Below the pieces are notes generated by a model. It was not told where the DNA came from and did no database searches. It worked only from the letters and a program-made list of their open reading frames with translations. This document shows positions 9,101 through 16,101 of a stretch of DNA of 64,000 nt, piece by piece. Where the stretch lies: the NCBI RefSeq assembly GCF_026965555.1, contig NZ_CP114040.1, positions 7,531,001 through 7,595,000 of the forward strand. The letters are read 5' to 3'. Made by a program: the position numbers and the translations under genes. This DNA comes from Nannocystis punicea (GTDB lineage Bacteria > Myxococcota_A > Polyangia > Nannocystales > Nannocystaceae). The stretch's first letter is position 1. Each line of letters starts with the position of its first letter.

Positions 9101-9817
9101 CGAGACCGAGGTGACCGGCCGCAGGCTGCGCTGCGACTCGGGGTCGAACAGGCGCAGGCGCTCGATCAGGTCGTCGTCGAACTCGACCCGCGTCGGGAAG
9201 CGCGAGCAGCCGACGAACAGGTCGATCACGCCGCCGCGCACCGCGTAGGTGCCCGGGTCCTCGACCACGTCGACGCGGGTGTAGCCGGCCCGCTGCAGCG
9301 CCGCGATCGCGGCCTCGCGCGGCAGCTCGTCGCCCTCGCCCCAGCGCGTGCACAACTCCTGGAACTGCGGCGGCGGGATCACCCGCCGGCGCAGCGAACG
9401 GACGCTGGCGACGATCAGCTTCGGCGGCTCGCTGTGCCGATCGACCAGGCGGTACAGCGCCGCCAGCCGCAGCGCCATGGTCCGCGGGTCGGCCGCGGCG
9501 TCGGCGTACGGTGAGGTGTCGATCTCGGGGACCACCAGCACCGGCCCGTCGCTCGCGTCCCGCAGCGGGGCACCGAGGAAGAACGCCGCGTCGCCCGCCA
9601 GCGCCCGCGCGCTCGCCTCGTCCGGGGCCACGGTGAACACCGGCGCCTCGACCCGACTGGCCGCCATCGCCAGCGCGTAGCCGCGGAAGCCGCCGACCGC
9701 GCCGACGAGCCGCACGTCGCTGCCCTCGCGCAGCGCCGTGAGCACGCGCTCCAGCGGATCGCCAGGGACGACAGGACCCCCGCGCAGCGGGGCGTTGGAG
9801 ACAGGACGACCGGGCAC
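6104..9817 (-). CDS. mfd: transcription-repair coupling factor Mfd
   Basis: 1237 residues, close to the usual ~1150. Mfd is a DNA translocase that removes RNA polymerase stalled at lesions and recruits UvrA. The N-terminal UvrB-homology region, the CarD-like RNAP-interaction domain (LGVGDYVVHLQHGVGRYAG) and the RecG-like motor follow in order. Walker A reads GDVGFGKTEVA, the DExx box reads DEEQRFG, and the C-terminal D7 domain is present. A loop at roughly residues 380-403, absent from typical Mfd in my memory of the family, is encoded by a five-unit 14 bp-step palindromic array (8612-8675). A second two-unit array lies at 6284-6303. The ATG at 9817 is 51 bp from a divergent gene, so regulation must lie in a very short shared region. 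Confidence 0.96.
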   Translation of the reverse strand: MPGRPVSNAPLRGGPVVPGDPLERVLTALREGSDVRLVGAVGGFRGYALAMAASRVEAPVFTVAPDEASARALAGDAAFFLGAPLRDASDGPVLVVPEIDTSPYADAAADPRTMALRLAALYRLVDRHSEPPKLIVASVRSLRRRVIPPPQFQELCTRWGEGDELPREAAIAALQRAGYTRVDVVEDPGTYAVRGGVIDLFVGCSRFPTRVEFDDDLIERLRLFDPESQRSLRPVTSVSIHPVRETVATTAASLRARVLALADAALAPSSKSRQIVDNLEQGLEFFGVEALTPIFHDAMAPLWDYLPRGTRWVIEEPDALLQVAEEQAQEAAEQYGRAQAERGVVAPPEQFFVPDADLGRRLRAAPVVLSRLLVEGEAAESPESGDRPEDAGPKEHAPKGMSKKAAEERPAVWLQVGSNKPLRTALEASRADRSGEAMRPLVDQIRALQAETPTAAGDLGELLPWTVLLVVPGRAQVDRLIGALRGHGLAPEALSPEQAPIELRAPTTGTRVQVAVGELSEGFDYPAARLLVLSEFDLFGKSTRRAQSRRRTGLSSLSQLGVGDYVVHLQHGVGRYAGLVQLQLGGAPGDYVQLEYAGGDKLYLPVYRLSEIERYVAAEGKPPKLDKMGGSTFLVKANKVKTEVRQMAEELLQIYAQRESTPGTAFPGPDEYDQSFADSFPFQETPDQETAIDAVQGDLGRARPMDRLICGDVGFGKTEVALRAAFRVAQNGRQVAVLAPTTVLVQQHGITFRERLAPFDLRVEVLNRFSSDRQQKRVIEGIAAGEVDVVVGTHRLLGKDVRFKDLGLLVIDEEQRFGVAQKERFKKFKAQVDVLTMSATPIPRTLHMSLLGLREISMIRTPPIDRLAVRTAIVRIGDAVIEEGITRELARGGQVFYVVPKILGIEEHAVRIRELVPHARVLVAHGQMPEEMLERTMLEFVEHRADVLVSTTIIESGLDIPRANTMFIAHAEQFGLAQLYQLRGRVGRSKQRAHCYLMVQALERLSPEARRRLEAIQRHAELGSGFGVAVHDLEIRGAGELLGARQSGQIQAIGFDAYARILQEAVAELRGEPILRETDPEIAFDTPAYLPEAYVRDVGQRLDLYRRLSAARDRDAVEDVMSEITDRYGEAPLEAEHLGLVMICKTYGRRLGALAVELKGTRLAVRLGPDTPLSGETAGRLNATTHGKFKLQGDRVVATVPEARGPDRRTQLKVAVAALAELTQIAESKPVAPAKKR
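6284..6303. repeat. 14 bp-step palindromic array, 2 units
   Basis: CTGT and ACAG cores with a TCTCCGG-type spacer, inside mfd near its 3' end. Confidence 0.6.
8612..8675. repeat. 14 bp-step palindromic array, 5 units inside mfd
   Basis: Cores start at 8614, 8628, 8642, 8656 and 8670 (acatgc, gcatgc, acctgc, gcctgt, tcagga), exactly 14 bp apart. It encodes a variable loop of Mfd. Confidence 0.8.
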
Positions 9818-9868
9818 GACGGAACCGCGGGAGGGTAGCGGCGCCGCCCCGCCCCCGCTACCCTGCTC

Positions 9869-11305
9869 GTCGTGTTGCGTCGCACTGCCCCGCGAACCCG
9901 CCGTGAGTCTGCGCCGCCGTCACACCGCGAGGACGCGAGCCCGTCCCTGCCCCGTCACCGGCCCGCGACCGACCTCATCCGCGACCCGACGCGGCTCGCC
10001 GCCCTGGCGCTGATGGCCGGCCTGGCCTGCGGTCACGGCGCGCCCAGCGGCCCGGCGGTGGCCGCCGACCCGGAGACGACCAGTCCTTCAGGACATGCCC
10101 CTTCGGCCAGCCCCACGGCGCCCGCCGGCGGGGTGTCGCAGCCGCGGGCCGAGGCGATCACCAAGAAGATCATGGAGGCGGTGGCCGCCGCCCGCGGCCT
10201 GCCGATCACCGGCGGCGTGGCGGTCGAGGTGCTGAGCCGCGGCGACGTGCGCAGCTTCGCCGAGAAGTCGATGTACGAGCACCACAGCCGCGAGGAGATC
10301 CGGCTGTTCACCCGCATCGAGGCCAGCCTCGGGGTGCTGCCGCCCGGGGCCGACGGCGAGCAGATCCTGCTCGACATGCTCGAGCTCGGGGTGATGGGGA
10401 TCTACGAGCCGAAGAAGAAGGCGATGCTGATCGGCACCCACGTCAGCGAGTCGCAGCTCGACATGGTGGTGGGCCACGAGATCGCACATGGCCTCCAGGA
10501 CATGCACTTCGACCTGCTGCGCCTGCAGAAGCCGATCCCCGGCGACTCCGACGCGGAGACCGCCCGCACGTTCCTGGTCGAGGGCGACGCGCAGGCGGCC
10601 TACCTGGCCTGGGTCTCCGGCCCCACCGGCCTGGCTGCGATCCCCCCCGAGGTCCTGGCCACCGTCGGCGACCAGGCGCTCAGCCTGTCGTCGATGCTCG
10701 ACCACCCGATCCTCAACCGCTCGCTGCAACTGCCCTACGCCGACGGCGCAGCCACGGTGGCGGCGCTGGTGCGCGCGAACGGCTGGGCCGCAGTCGACGC
10801 GCTCTACCGCGACCTGCCGACCACCAGCGAGCAGATGCTCCACGTGGAGAAGCTGATCGCCCGCGAGCCGGCCGTGCCGGTCAAGTCGGAGCCGAAGGCG
10901 CTGGCCGCCGCCCTGCCCGAACACGCGCTGGTCTGGCAAGACACTCTCGGCGAGGCGACGCTCCTGTGCATGCTGGCCGACTCGGTGCCGACCAGCGACG
11001 CCCGCGCCGCTGCCGCCGGCTGGGGCGGCGACCGCCTGCTGGTATTCGACCGCAAGGCGAGCCCCGACGTGTCGCCGCTGGTGATCGGGATGATCGCCTG
11101 GGACTCCGAGGCCGACGCCCGCGAGTTCGAGGCGGCCTTCACAAAATACCTGATGGAGAAGATGCCGACGACGTCGCTGGTCCGCCGCCGCGCCGACCGG
11201 GTGCTGTTCGCCACCGGGATCCCGCAAGGCCTCGGCGGTGCGCTCGACCCCGCGGCCTGGAACGCGTTCCCGCCGGCAGCCCGCGCGAAGGGACAGGGCG
11301 CTTAG
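9869..11305 (+). CDS. HExxH metallopeptidase-like lipoprotein
   Basis: 478 residues. A lipobox MAGLAC near residue 55 suggests an envelope lipoprotein. The start is uncertain: GTG at 9869 is used, but the long basic leader suggests a later start is possible. A zinc-binding HEIAH (H203, E204, H207) and a downstream EGDA glutamate about 30 residues later give the gluzincin pattern, so a peptidase is likely; the substrate is unknown. It is transcribed away from mfd. Its last codons and stop lie within the start of a seven-unit 14 bp-step palindromic array. Confidence 0.8.
   Translation, partial: VVLRRTAPRTRRESAPPSHREDASPSLPRHRPATDLIRDPTRLAALALMAGLACGHGAPSGPAVAADPETTSPSGHAPSASPTAPAGGVSQPRAEAITKKIMEAVAAARGLPITGGVAVEVLSRGDVRSFAEKSMYEHHSREEIRLFTRIEASLGVLPPGADGEQILLDMLELGVMGIYEPKKKAMLIGTHVSESQLDMVVGHEIAHGLQDMHFDLLRLQKPIPGDSDAETARTFLVEGDAQAAYLAWVSGPTGLAAIPPEVLATVGDQALSLSSMLDHPILNRSLQLPYADGAATVAALVRANGWAAVDALYRDLPTTSEQMLHVEKLIAREPAVPVKSEPKALAAALPEHALVWQDTLGEATLLCMLADSVPTSDARAAAAGWGGDRLLVFDRKASPDVSPLVIGMIAWDSEADAREFEAAFTKYLMEKMPTTSLVRRRADRVLFATGIPQGLGGALDPAAWNAFPPAARAKGQGA
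10079..10112. repeat. 14 bp-step palindromic array, 3 units
   Basis: Cores at 10079, 10093 (acatgc) and 10107. It is translated in the Ser/Pro-rich linker just after the lipobox of the peptidase-like lipoprotein. Confidence 0.65.
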
Positions 11306-11382
11306 AGCATGTGCCTCGGAGCATGTGCCTCGGGGCATGTGCTTCGGGGCATGTGCTTTGGAGCATGTGCTTGATAGCGCGT
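11293..11382. repeat. 14 bp-step palindromic array, 7 units
   Basis: Cores at 11293, 11307, 11321, 11335, 11349, 11363 and 11377. Five of them are exact GCATGT; the first is ACAGGG within the last codons of the preceding gene. This is the most regular array of the window. It may act as a transcript-end structure. Confidence 0.85.
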
Positions 11383-11437
11383 GCGCTCGTATCGTGTCCG
11401 GCGGGCGATTGCCACGCGACGATCACGGCCGCGCGAG

Positions 11438-11706
11438 GGCGATCGCACGCCGCGAGCGGGCCCCGGATCGATGCGCGGCGAGGGTCGCGGGGCCGGTGTC
11501 CGGGACGCCCTGTCCCCTCAGACAGTTGCTCGGACGTCGTGGCGGCTGGCGCGCTTCGAGGCTGCAATTGCCTCGTCCTGCGCAAACTCGGTTCCAGGGC
11601 GTCCCGGCCCCCGTCCTTCGGGAGCTCTCTTTGGGCGGTGACGGTCGGCTCCGCCGAGATCCGGGGCCCGCTCGCGCCTGAACCTCGGCCGTCCACCCGC
11701 GCGAAA
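11438..11706 (+). repeat. 270 bp dispersed repeat, copy A
   Basis: Clearly similar by eye (roughly 85 percent) to the reverse complement of 13136-13402. It contains a CTGTC/GACAG 14 bp-step pair (11508-11527), a stem-loop with arms CGAGGC/GCCTCG (11557-11575) and a GGGAGCTCTC block. No coding frame was recognised. Confidence 0.8.
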
Positions 11707-11770
11707 CGGCCGCACAAAAGCCAGGGGGGGCGAGGTGCATCCGCCGTGCGAGTTCTGGATGGCCATGAAG

Positions 11771-11790
11771 ACATGTTTCTTCGGACACTC
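11771..11790. repeat. 14 bp-step palindromic array, 2 units
   Basis: ACATGT at 11771 and ACACTC at 11785, between 270 bp repeat copies A and B. Confidence 0.5.
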
Positions 11791-11797
11791 GGCCACA

Positions 11798-12040
11798 AGA
11801 ACCGCACGCTGCGATCGCAGCCCAGAATCGATGCGCTGCGAAGTCGCTAGGGCCGCGTCCGTGATATCTGTCTCTTCAAACACGTTCCGGGGCGAACGGG
11901 CGCTTCGAGACGAGAAGTGCATCGTTCTGCGCAGCTCAGGGCCAGTCGCCCTCCTCCGGGAGCTCTCTTCTGGCGCTGACGGTCGGCACCGCCGAGATTT
12001 GGGCCGGGTCGCGGCCGAACTTCGGCCGTCCAGCGCGCAA
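11798..12040 (+). repeat. 270 bp dispersed repeat, copy B (diverged)
   Basis: Same orientation as copy A and weaker. It shares the CTGTCTCTTCA pair remnant, the GTTCTGCGCA block, GGGAGCTCTC, the GCTGACGGTCGGC block and the GGCCGTCCA end. The CGAGGC stem-loop has decayed. Confidence 0.65.
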
Positions 12041-12100
12041 GACGGGCTACAGGGCAACCTCTGGCCGCGCCGACCTCGACAGGCCCGCGGTGGACCTGCG

Positions 12101-12829
12101 ATGGTGCCGACGATGGACAGGACCCTGCGGCTCTTCGCGGTGATGGATGCACTTCGCCGGCACCGGCATCCGGTCACTGCGGCGCAACTGGCGGAGGAGC
12201 AAGGAGTGTCGGTGCGGACGCTCTACCGCGACGTGCAGACGCTGATCGGCCTCGGCGCGCCGATCGACGGCGAGGCCGGCGTCGGCTACGTCTTGCGCCC
12301 CGGCTTCTTCCTGCCGCCGCTGATGTTCACGGCCGACGAGCTCGAAGCGCTGGTGCTCGGCGCGCGATGGGTCGGGGCGCAGGCCGACGAGGGGCTCGCC
12401 AGCGCCGCCGCGAACGCGCTGGCCAAGATCGCCACCGCCTCGCCCGACGACCTCCGCGGCCGGATGGACGACCTCGGACTGTGGCCCGTCGTCCTGAGCG
12501 GCTCGGCCGCGCCGGTGCCGGTGCTGGGGCTCGTGCGTCAGGCGATGCGGCAAGAGCGAGCGCTGGCCCTGCGCTACGACGACGAATCCGGGCGCACCAG
12601 CGAGCGCGACATCTGGCCGGTGCAGATCGCCTATTACGAGGGCAAACAAGTCATCGCCGCCTGGTGCTGCCTCCGCGCCGCCTTCCGCCACTTCCGCACC
12701 GACCGGATCGCCGCCCTCGCCCTCACCGAACGCCCCTACGGGAAGCCACGCCGAACCCTCGGCAACGAGTGGTACGTCGCCTGGGAGCACGAGCGCCGCG
12801 AGCGCTACGGCGACGAACCCATTCCGTGA
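12101..12829 (+). CDS. YafY-type HTH-WYL transcriptional regulator
   Basis: 242 residues. An N-terminal winged HTH_11 domain (about residues 5-60, with the TAAQLAEEQGVSVRTLYRD recognition region) is followed by a WYL-type C-terminal half (about 140-235), which has the WPVQIAYYEGKQVIAAWC strand and the FRTDRI segment. WYL regulators bind DNA and sense small ligands or nucleic acids; several act in DNA damage or phage defence control. The ATG at 12101 is used; 12113 is equally plausible because no strong ribosome-binding site is visible. The gene stands alone, bracketed by copies A/B (direct) and C/D (inverted) of the 270 bp repeat, which is unusual. Its targets are unknown. Confidence 0.88.
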   Translation: MVPTMDRTLRLFAVMDALRRHRHPVTAAQLAEEQGVSVRTLYRDVQTLIGLGAPIDGEAGVGYVLRPGFFLPPLMFTADELEALVLGARWVGAQADEGLASAAANALAKIATASPDDLRGRMDDLGLWPVVLSGSAAPVPVLGLVRQAMRQERALALRYDDESGRTSERDIWPVQIAYYEGKQVIAAWCCLRAAFRHFRTDRIAALALTERPYGKPRRTLGNEWYVAWEHERRERYGDEPIP

Positions 12830-12840
12830 GACCCCCGCTC

Positions 12841-13028
12841 GAGCTCCGGAAGCCCGGGGGCGGGGCGCTCTGGCCCCGAGTTGCGCAGGACGAGGCAATT
12901 GCTGCCTCGAAGTACCCCGTTCGTCACGAAGTCCGAGAACCTGTCTGAAGGGACAGGGCGCCCCGGACACCGGCCCCGCGACCCTCGCCGCGCATCCATC
13001 CGGGGCGCGCTCGCGGCGTACGATCGCC
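12841..13028 (-). repeat. 270 bp dispersed repeat, copy C (truncated)
   Basis: Inverted relative to A. It starts at the GAGCTC block and runs to the GATCGCC end. The CGAGGCA/TGCCTCG stem-loop and the ACCTGT/ACAGGG pair (12939-12958) are intact. Confidence 0.8.
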
Positions 13029-13032
13029 TCCG

Positions 13033-13080
13033 CCTGCCCCACCACGGCATGTCCTCCAAGACATGTCTCCATGGACATCC
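13033..13080. repeat. 14 bp-step palindromic array, 4 units
   Basis: Cores at 13033 (cctgcc), 13047 (gcatgt), 13061 (acatgt) and 13075 (acatcc), directly after repeat copy C. Confidence 0.75.
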
Positions 13081-13135
13081 ATGATTTTACGCACCCGAAT
13101 GCATCGCTACCGCGATGACGCCTTCGCGTGCCCAT

Positions 13136-13402
13136 CTCGCGCGAGTGGACGGTCGAGTTTCAGCCGCGAGCGGGCCCCGGCTCTCGGCGCAGCCGACCGT
13201 CACCGCCCCAAGAGAGCTCCCGGACGACGGGGGCCGGGGCGCTCTTTCCCTGAGTTGCGCAGGACGAGGCAATTGCTGCCTCGAAGCACCCCGTTCGTCA
13301 CGAAGTCCGAGCACCTGTCTGAAGGGACAGGGCGCCCCGGACACCGGCCCCGCGACCTCGCCGCGCATCCATCCGGGGCGCGCTCGCGGCGTGCGATCGC
13401 CC
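13136..13402 (-). repeat. 270 bp dispersed repeat, copy D
   Basis: Full-length inverted copy matching copy A end to end. It holds the stem-loop CGAGGCA/TGCCTCG and the ACCTGT/ACAGGG 14 bp-step pair (13313-13332). Confidence 0.8.
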
Positions 13403-13419
13403 TCGCGCCGCCGACCCAT

Positions 13420-13439
13420 GCATGTCCTCCAGGACATGT
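13420..13439. repeat. 14 bp-step palindromic array, 2 units
   Basis: GCATGT at 13420 and ACATGT at 13434 with spacer CCTCCAGG, next to repeat copy D. Confidence 0.75.
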
Positions 13440-13670
13440 CTGTCCACGACTCCGGACGCCGGCGGGCCCCTCGCCCCGGGATGGCTCCAGACCTGCAGAT
13501 CCGGAGGTATGGCCCCGATCCGGCCGCCGCGCACGCGGTACGAGCCGCGCGATCACCGACCTCGCGTTGCTGCCCTCGCTGCGGCCCCCAGTTCAGGGCG
13601 TGAGCAAAGACGGGGGCCGAACCGCGTGCCGAGTGCCGCCATCCGCCTATGCCACTCTTCAAGGAGAGTC

Positions 13671-14447
13671 ATGGCCACCCACGTCATCTACAAGCTCGGC
13701 CCGTTCGGCCTGCCCAAGTTCGCCGGCGAGCGGCACGTCCGCGTGTATCTCCCGACCGAGCGGACCGAAGGCGCGCCGCTGCCGGTGCTCTACATCTTCG
13801 ACGGGCAGAACATCTTCCACGACGACCCCTCGATGGCGGGAGGTTGGTACCTGCACCACGCCGCCCACGACCTGCACGCCGTCGGCAAACCGGCGCCCGT
13901 GATCGTCGGCATCGATCACGGCGGCGTCGATCGGATCCACGAATTGTCGCCTTTCGCGTGGGAGGACAGCCGTGGCGAGGCGGACCACCTGATCGACTGG
14001 GTGACCGACGAGCTGGCGCCGCGGATCCAGCGCGAGTTCACGGTTCGCGGCGACGTCGCCGGGACCGCGATCGGAGGCTCGTCGATGGGCGGGCTCGCCG
14101 CCCTCTACGCCCATTTCCGCCGCCCCGACGTGTTCGGCGCCGCCCTGTGCATGTCTCCCTCGCTATGGGCCGCCGACCGCCGGATCTACGCCAGGCTCGC
14201 CGAGTTCCCGCGCCCCACGACCTCGCGGATCTACGTCGACGCCGGCGCTCACGAGGGCGACATGCTGTCCGACGCCGAACGCCTCGTCGCGCAGCTCAAG
14301 GGCGCCGGCTACGGCGACGACGACCTCATGTGGCGCCCCGATCCGTACGGCGCGCACTCCGAATTGCACTGGCGCAAGCGCGCCCCCGAGGCCCTCGAGT
14401 GGCTGTTCTCCGAGCGCGCCGACGCCGACGCGCGCACCGCCGCCTGA
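13671..14447 (+). CDS. esterase family alpha/beta hydrolase (enterochelin esterase-like)
   Basis: 258 residues starting MATHVIYKLG, with a strong AAGGAG site 5 bp upstream. The PF00756-type esterase features are there: VLYIFDGQNIFHD near the start, the nucleophile elbow GGSSMGG at about residues 140-146, an acidic DAGAHEGD region and a late GAHSELHW with the catalytic His candidate. No signal peptide is apparent, so it is probably cytoplasmic. The family includes esterase D and siderophore esterases; no siderophore genes are near, so the substrate is unknown. A short GC hairpin overlaps its stop. Confidence 0.85.
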   Translation: MATHVIYKLGPFGLPKFAGERHVRVYLPTERTEGAPLPVLYIFDGQNIFHDDPSMAGGWYLHHAAHDLHAVGKPAPVIVGIDHGGVDRIHELSPFAWEDSRGEADHLIDWVTDELAPRIQREFTVRGDVAGTAIGGSSMGGLAALYAHFRRPDVFGAALCMSPSLWAADRRIYARLAEFPRPTTSRIYVDAGAHEGDMLSDAERLVAQLKGAGYGDDDLMWRPDPYGAHSELHWRKRAPEALEWLFSERADADARTAA

Positions 14448-14464
14448 GCCGCCGCCGGGCGGCT
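14447..14464 (+). terminator. possible GC hairpin after esterase gene
   Basis: Arms AGCCGCC/GGCGGCT with loop GCCG overlap the stop codon. There is no U-tract, so confidence is low. Confidence 0.3.
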
Positions 14465-14489
14465 TCACGATCACTACACGACCGAACGA

Positions 14490-14509
14490 ACATGTCTCAA
14501 AGAACATCT
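14490..14509. repeat. 14 bp-step palindromic array, 2 units
   Basis: ACATGT at 14490 and ACATCT at 14504. The flanks CGAACGA/TCGTTCG extend the inverted repeat. Confidence 0.65.
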
Positions 14510-14710
14510 TCGTTCGACTTGACTCGTGGTCAAAGGCGATCGCTACGCTTCGGCGGCCGTTCGCGCGCCTGGCCGTAGAACGGGCCGGACCTCGAAGCCG
14601 CCAGGACACCGAGGCTCGAATCTTCGGTCGCCTGCTTGCGGCGTTCGCTGCGTCTCGTACCCCTGATCCGTCCCGGCATTGGGCCGGGCCGACGGACAGG
14701 AGATGATGGA

Positions 14711-15007
14711 ATGTTGACGTTCAGCGCATTCGTAGGGGTTCAGTGCGCCCTCTTCGGCTTCGGGCTCATGGCGACGGCGGCGCCCGAAGAAACGCCTCCT
14801 CGACAGGAAGACGCCCAGGTAGAGGAGGAAGACCTCGATCTCACCGACGAGGCTTCGCCGGCGGCGACGAGCTGTGACACCGATTGCCAGGACAAGTGTA
14901 CGTATGACATTTGCGAGCCCTTCGGTTGCATGTTCACGAACCCCGCCTGCCTCGAAGTTTGCGAGATCGAGAAGGCCCTCGCGTGCGCCACGGAAAGCGG
15001 CGGATAG
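14711..15007 (+). CDS. small secreted Cys-rich protein
   Basis: 98 residues with an AGGAG site 8 bp before the ATG. A hydrophobic N-terminus (LTFSAFVGVQCALFGFG) looks like a signal peptide. A very acidic stretch rich in Glu and Asp follows, and then a C-terminal domain with eight cysteines (CDTDCQDKC, CEPFGC and others) that could form disulfides outside the cytoplasm. I do not recognise the family. Lower local GC and a good ribosome-binding site support expression. Confidence 0.65.
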   Translation: MLTFSAFVGVQCALFGFGLMATAAPEETPPRQEDAQVEEEDLDLTDEASPAATSCDTDCQDKCTYDICEPFGCMFTNPACLEVCEIEKALACATESGG

Positions 15008-15072
15008 TCGTGACGTGAAGTGAAGTGACGGCGCGCGCAGGCCGATGGGCCGACACCCGGACGGTCGGCGTC

Positions 15073-15620
15073 GTGCTCGTCCACCCGCGTCACGCGGAGG
15101 TCAGGCCGCTGCTGCTGATCCACGGCTGGCCTGGGTCCGTCCGCGAGTATCTGCCCATGATCGACGCCCTCAACGATCCCGTAGCTCACGGCGGTCGGCC
15201 GAGGATGCCTTTCACGTCGTCCTGCCCCCGGTGCGGGCTTCGGCTTCTCGGGCCGACGCGGGACAGGGGTTGGAGTCCGGAGCTCGGCGCGCGGGCTTCG
15301 TCCGGCTCATGATCGAGCCCGGCCATGGTCGCTTCGACGTCCACGGCAACGACTTCGGCTCGATCGTCGGCCGCGAGATCGCCCTCGCCGCGCCCGAGCG
15401 GCTCATCGGCGCCCACCCGCGCGGGGGAGCAGCCCCGGCACGACCCGCGCGCCGATGGGCGTCTCGGTGTTCCGCTCCGACTTTTCGCTCGACCCGCCGG
15501 TTCGCCGAGCGCTACCCACGAGCGCATCGTCTTCTGGTCCGAGCACGACCGCGGCGGTCACCTTGCCTCGCTCGAGGTCCCCAGTTGCTCCTCGCCGACC
15601 TGCGCGCCTTCTTCGCCGCG
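15073..15620 (+). pseudogene. decayed epoxide hydrolase (alpha/beta hydrolase)
   Basis: Fragments of an epoxide hydrolase appear in order but in different frames. LLLIHGWPGSVREYL is followed by DPVAHGG (about 15110-15195), then DAFHVVLP in another frame. The nucleophile-elbow region HGNDFGSIVGREIALAAPER comes next (about 15340-15405). RFAERYP, then IVFWSEHDRGGH and the SLEVP region of the C-terminus, end near 15620. The N-terminal EHN domain and much of the cap are missing. At least three frameshifts are needed to join the pieces, so it is a remnant and not a sequencing slip. Confidence 0.8.
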
Positions 15621-15753
15621 CTGCGCCGAGGGCCCGGCTCCCGGACCGGGGCGTTCGGGAGCGCGCCGGCGGGGCCGCCGCAGCGGGCTTTCACGGCCTT
15701 CTCGGCCCTGGGCCCTCGCCGAGCCCGGCGGGCGCGGCTAGAATCGGTCCCAC

Positions 15754-16080
15754 GTGCCGACCTCCCGCCGCGCCTCCGGGATCGCCCCGCCCCGCTCGCC
15801 CGCGCGCGGGTCCTCCCGGCAGGTGTCTGTTGGGCCAGGTCCCTCGAGACATGTCCTGACGCGCATCCTACCCGCCGTCCGGTCGACCGCGCGGCGCGTC
15901 GCCGGCTCGCCGGCGGACGTGTCCGGTGCACCAGGGCCTTTGCGACATGTCCTGATGCACAGCCGGGTGTATCGCTCGGAGGAGTTCGAGCTGCAGGCCG
16001 CTGCCCGCGTCGCGTCCACGGCCGCAGCGCTCGGCCGCGAGTGCGCGCCTCGCCGCGCCGCCTCCGGAGGTGTCCGATGA
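15754..16080 (+). CDS. possible small gene overlapping the next start
   Basis: A 108-codon frame whose stop overlaps the next start (ATGA). Its last third (from 15957, HSRVYRSEEFELQAAARVA) has coding-like third positions. The first two thirds consist largely of two 14 bp-step arrays and may not be coding. No family is recognised. Treat it as doubtful. Confidence 0.25.
   Translation: MPTSRRASGIAPPRSPARGSSRQVSVGPGPSRHVLTRILPAVRSTARRVAGSPADVSGAPGPLRHVLMHSRVYRSEEFELQAAARVASTAAALGRECAPRRAASGGVR
15821..15854. repeat. 14 bp-step palindromic array, 3 units
   Basis: Cores AGGTGT 15821, CCAGGT 15835 and ACATGT 15849. It shares its whole order with the arrays at 15917 and 16068. Confidence 0.7.
15917..15950. 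repeat. 14 bp-step palindromic array, 3 units
   Basis: Cores ACGTGT 15917, CCAGGG 15931 and ACATGT 15945. It is a sister of the arrays at 15821 and 16068. Confidence 0.7.
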
Positions 16081-16101
16081 GCCAGGTCCCTCGCGACATG
16101 T
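16068..16101. repeat. 14 bp-step palindromic array, 3 units, covering a gene start
   Basis: Cores AGGTGT 16068, CCAGGT 16082 and ACATGT 16096. The array overlaps the GGAGG ribosome-binding site and the ATG (16077) of the next gene and encodes its first residues. Confidence 0.7.
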
